Shown here piece after piece: positions 4,698-5,614 of a stretch of 5,614 nt of DNA. Every line of letters starts with the position of its first letter. Position 1 is the stretch's first letter. The notes under the pieces are model-generated. The model searched no databases. It was not told the origin of the DNA and saw nothing but the letters and a program-made list of their open reading frames with translations. Origin of the DNA: an uncultured bacterium (GTDB lineage: Bacteria; Planctomycetota; Phycisphaerae; Phycisphaerales; SM1A02); contig CAJACJ010000554.1 of assembly GCA_903938205.1 (NCBI GenBank), positions 1 through 5,614 on the forward strand. Reading direction: 5' to 3'. A program made the translations under genes and the position numbers.

Positions 4698-5614
4698 CGC
4701 GGAACTTCTATCAAAATGCAGGGTTTTGCAGATGGTTTTGCATTGGTCAGACCCCGTGGTGGCGGCATAAACAGCGGCTCACCGTTGACCAACATGATGG
4801 GGAATTTCTTCATGATTTTTTCCACATCAGGGTGAAACAATGTGCTGCGCGCGTCATACGCCGATGAATCAAAAGCGCCAATCGTGACAGTGCTTGATCG
4901 ATCATCGGCGTCATGTTTCACATAGGCCTCTAAACCTTGCAGACGAAGTTCAGCGCAATACGCCTCCGCTTTTCTTTGCAATTCCGAAAACGGAATTTCA
5001 CCACTTTGAAAGTCGCTCCATGTTGCCACCTTGACGGTGAACAATGGAACCACGTTTGGAAATCGCGCGCGCACCTTCGACAAGTCGTATGGCCCCTGCT
5101 TCGCTTGGTTAGATGTGGTTTGCAATCGAACTAAATAGGCACGCGCAAATGGCTTCACACCATTTTCCTCAATGGCCTTCACCATGGCGATTGTGGGCTT
5201 GGCATTTGCGTCATCAAGGCCAATAAAATTTCCGAACACAATCGCACTTCCTTTTTCAAGCGCGCACACGCGGGCCGCGGCAAGATTTGGATACCGCTTG
5301 GCAATAGCCTCACGCGTGGCGTTGGCTGCTTCTGCGTGCCCTTGCTCGGTGAATGTCATTAACAACACGGACCACTCGGGCTTTTGCTCGCTTGCTGCGG
5401 TGCTTGTATTTTCAGAGGGCAACGTTTTTTTCGCAGCCGCCGCAGCACCTTTGGTGTTTTTATTTTTCGTTCCACTCTTTGCAGAGCCAGCCGCGTTGCC
5501 ATCCACTTCATCGCCCTCATTCATTAATTCATTGTTTGGATCTGGCTTGGCGCCATTGCCTTTCGGAGCCCCAGCAGTACCCGCAGGCGTCTGAGTTGGC
5601 GACCAAGGTTGAGG
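4694..5614 (-). CDS. Protein with two SPOR-like repeats (5' end cut by window)
   Basis: The frame is open from the right edge, so the true start lies outside. An internal ATG at 5524 exists, but the 30 codons before it are also open and Pro/Gly/Ala-rich, like a linker. Counting from that ATG, residues 1-48 are a low-complexity Ala/Lys/Ser/Asn linker. Residues 50-133 form a compact domain (EWSVLLMTF, EKGSAIVFGNFIGLDDANAK, IEENGVKPFARAYLVRL). Residues 160-221 form a second domain with the beta-alpha-beta pattern of SPOR repeats (LFTVKVATW, ELQRKAEAYCAELRLQGLEAYVKHD, SSTVTIGAFDS). A tail KKFPIMLVNGEPLFMPP follows. SPOR domains bind peptidoglycan, often glycans lacking side peptides, and a linker plus repeats suggests anchoring at an envelope by an unseen N-terminal signal or lipid. 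Assignment to SPOR is by pattern only. It could be an unrelated planctomycete-specific fold. Its stop overlaps the holB start by ATGA. Confidence 0.75.
   Translation of the reverse strand, partial: PQPWSPTQTPAGTAGAPKGNGAKPDPNNELMNEGDEVDGNAAGSAKSGTKNKNTKGAAAAAKKTLPSENTSTAASEQKPEWSVLLMTFTEQGHAEAANATREAIAKRYPNLAAARVCALEKGSAIVFGNFIGLDDANAKPTIAMVKAIEENGVKPFARAYLVRLQTTSNQAKQGPYDLSKVRARFPNVVPLFTVKVATWSDFQSGEIPFSELQRKAEAYCAELRLQGLEAYVKHDADDRSSTVTIGAFDSSAYDARSTLFHPDVEKIMKKFPIMLVNGEPLFMPPPRGLTNAKPSAKPCILIEVPR

Noticed and set aside
5172..5594. 140-codon open frame on the + strand
   Set aside because: It lies fully antisense to the SPOR-like gene. Its Ala/Phe/Pro-rich product mirrors that gene's low-complexity linker and shows no family motif.
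1..5614. Defence island, CRISPR array, transposon or phage content
   Set aside because: No regularly spaced repeats, transposase motifs, integrase, toxin-antitoxin pair or phage structural genes are visible. The right-hand block is housekeeping.

Overview
The window reads as a chromosomal segment of a planctomycete, most likely of the Phycisphaerae/Phycisphaerales type. The main clue is a pair of secreted proteins ending in a Pro-x-Pro-Gly-Ala motif, a short hydrophobic stretch and an Arg cluster, a form of the PEP-CTERM sorting signal common in that group. Base composition is moderate: hand counts of single 60-base lines gave 24/60 G+C at 241-300 and at 541-600, 31/60 at 2581-2640 and 41/60 at 4261-4320. 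The lineage call is inferred from protein features, not from a database match.

Layout. Bases 1-1648 are read on the + strand. They hold the apparent C-terminal tail of an upstream gene (1-102), a PEP-CTERM-like secreted protein (117-680), a second and longer one (827-1540), and a textbook Rho-independent terminator (1616-1648). Everything from 1774 to the right edge is read on the - strand. In transcription order this is: a protein with two SPOR-like repeats that is cut by the window edge (5614-4694); the DNA polymerase III delta-prime clamp-loader subunit holB (4697-3585), which overlaps it by ATGA; a CYTH-domain protein (3458-2949); the F1 ATP synthase epsilon subunit atpC (2903-2475); and the chromosome-segregation protein scpB (2409-1774). 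The two blocks converge on a 233-base intergenic stretch (1541-1773).

How the genes fit together. The - strand block is a mixed housekeeping cluster covering replication (holB), segregation (scpB), energy (atpC), a possible triphosphate enzyme (CYTH) and a possible envelope/peptidoglycan-associated protein (SPOR-like). The short gaps (45 and 65 bases) and the ATGA overlap suggest shared transcripts, while the 126-base gap before the CYTH gene could hold a promoter. The + strand pair looks like exported surface or matrix proteins that would need an exosortase-type enzyme encoded elsewhere.

I see no CRISPR array, RNA gene, insertion sequence, phage gene or defence module. The points most worth a second look are the CYTH protein whose ExExK motif lacks its lysine, the atpC gene with no atpD beside it, the uncharacterised duplicated SPOR-like protein coupled to holB, and the repeat and hairpin structures around the PEP-CTERM genes.
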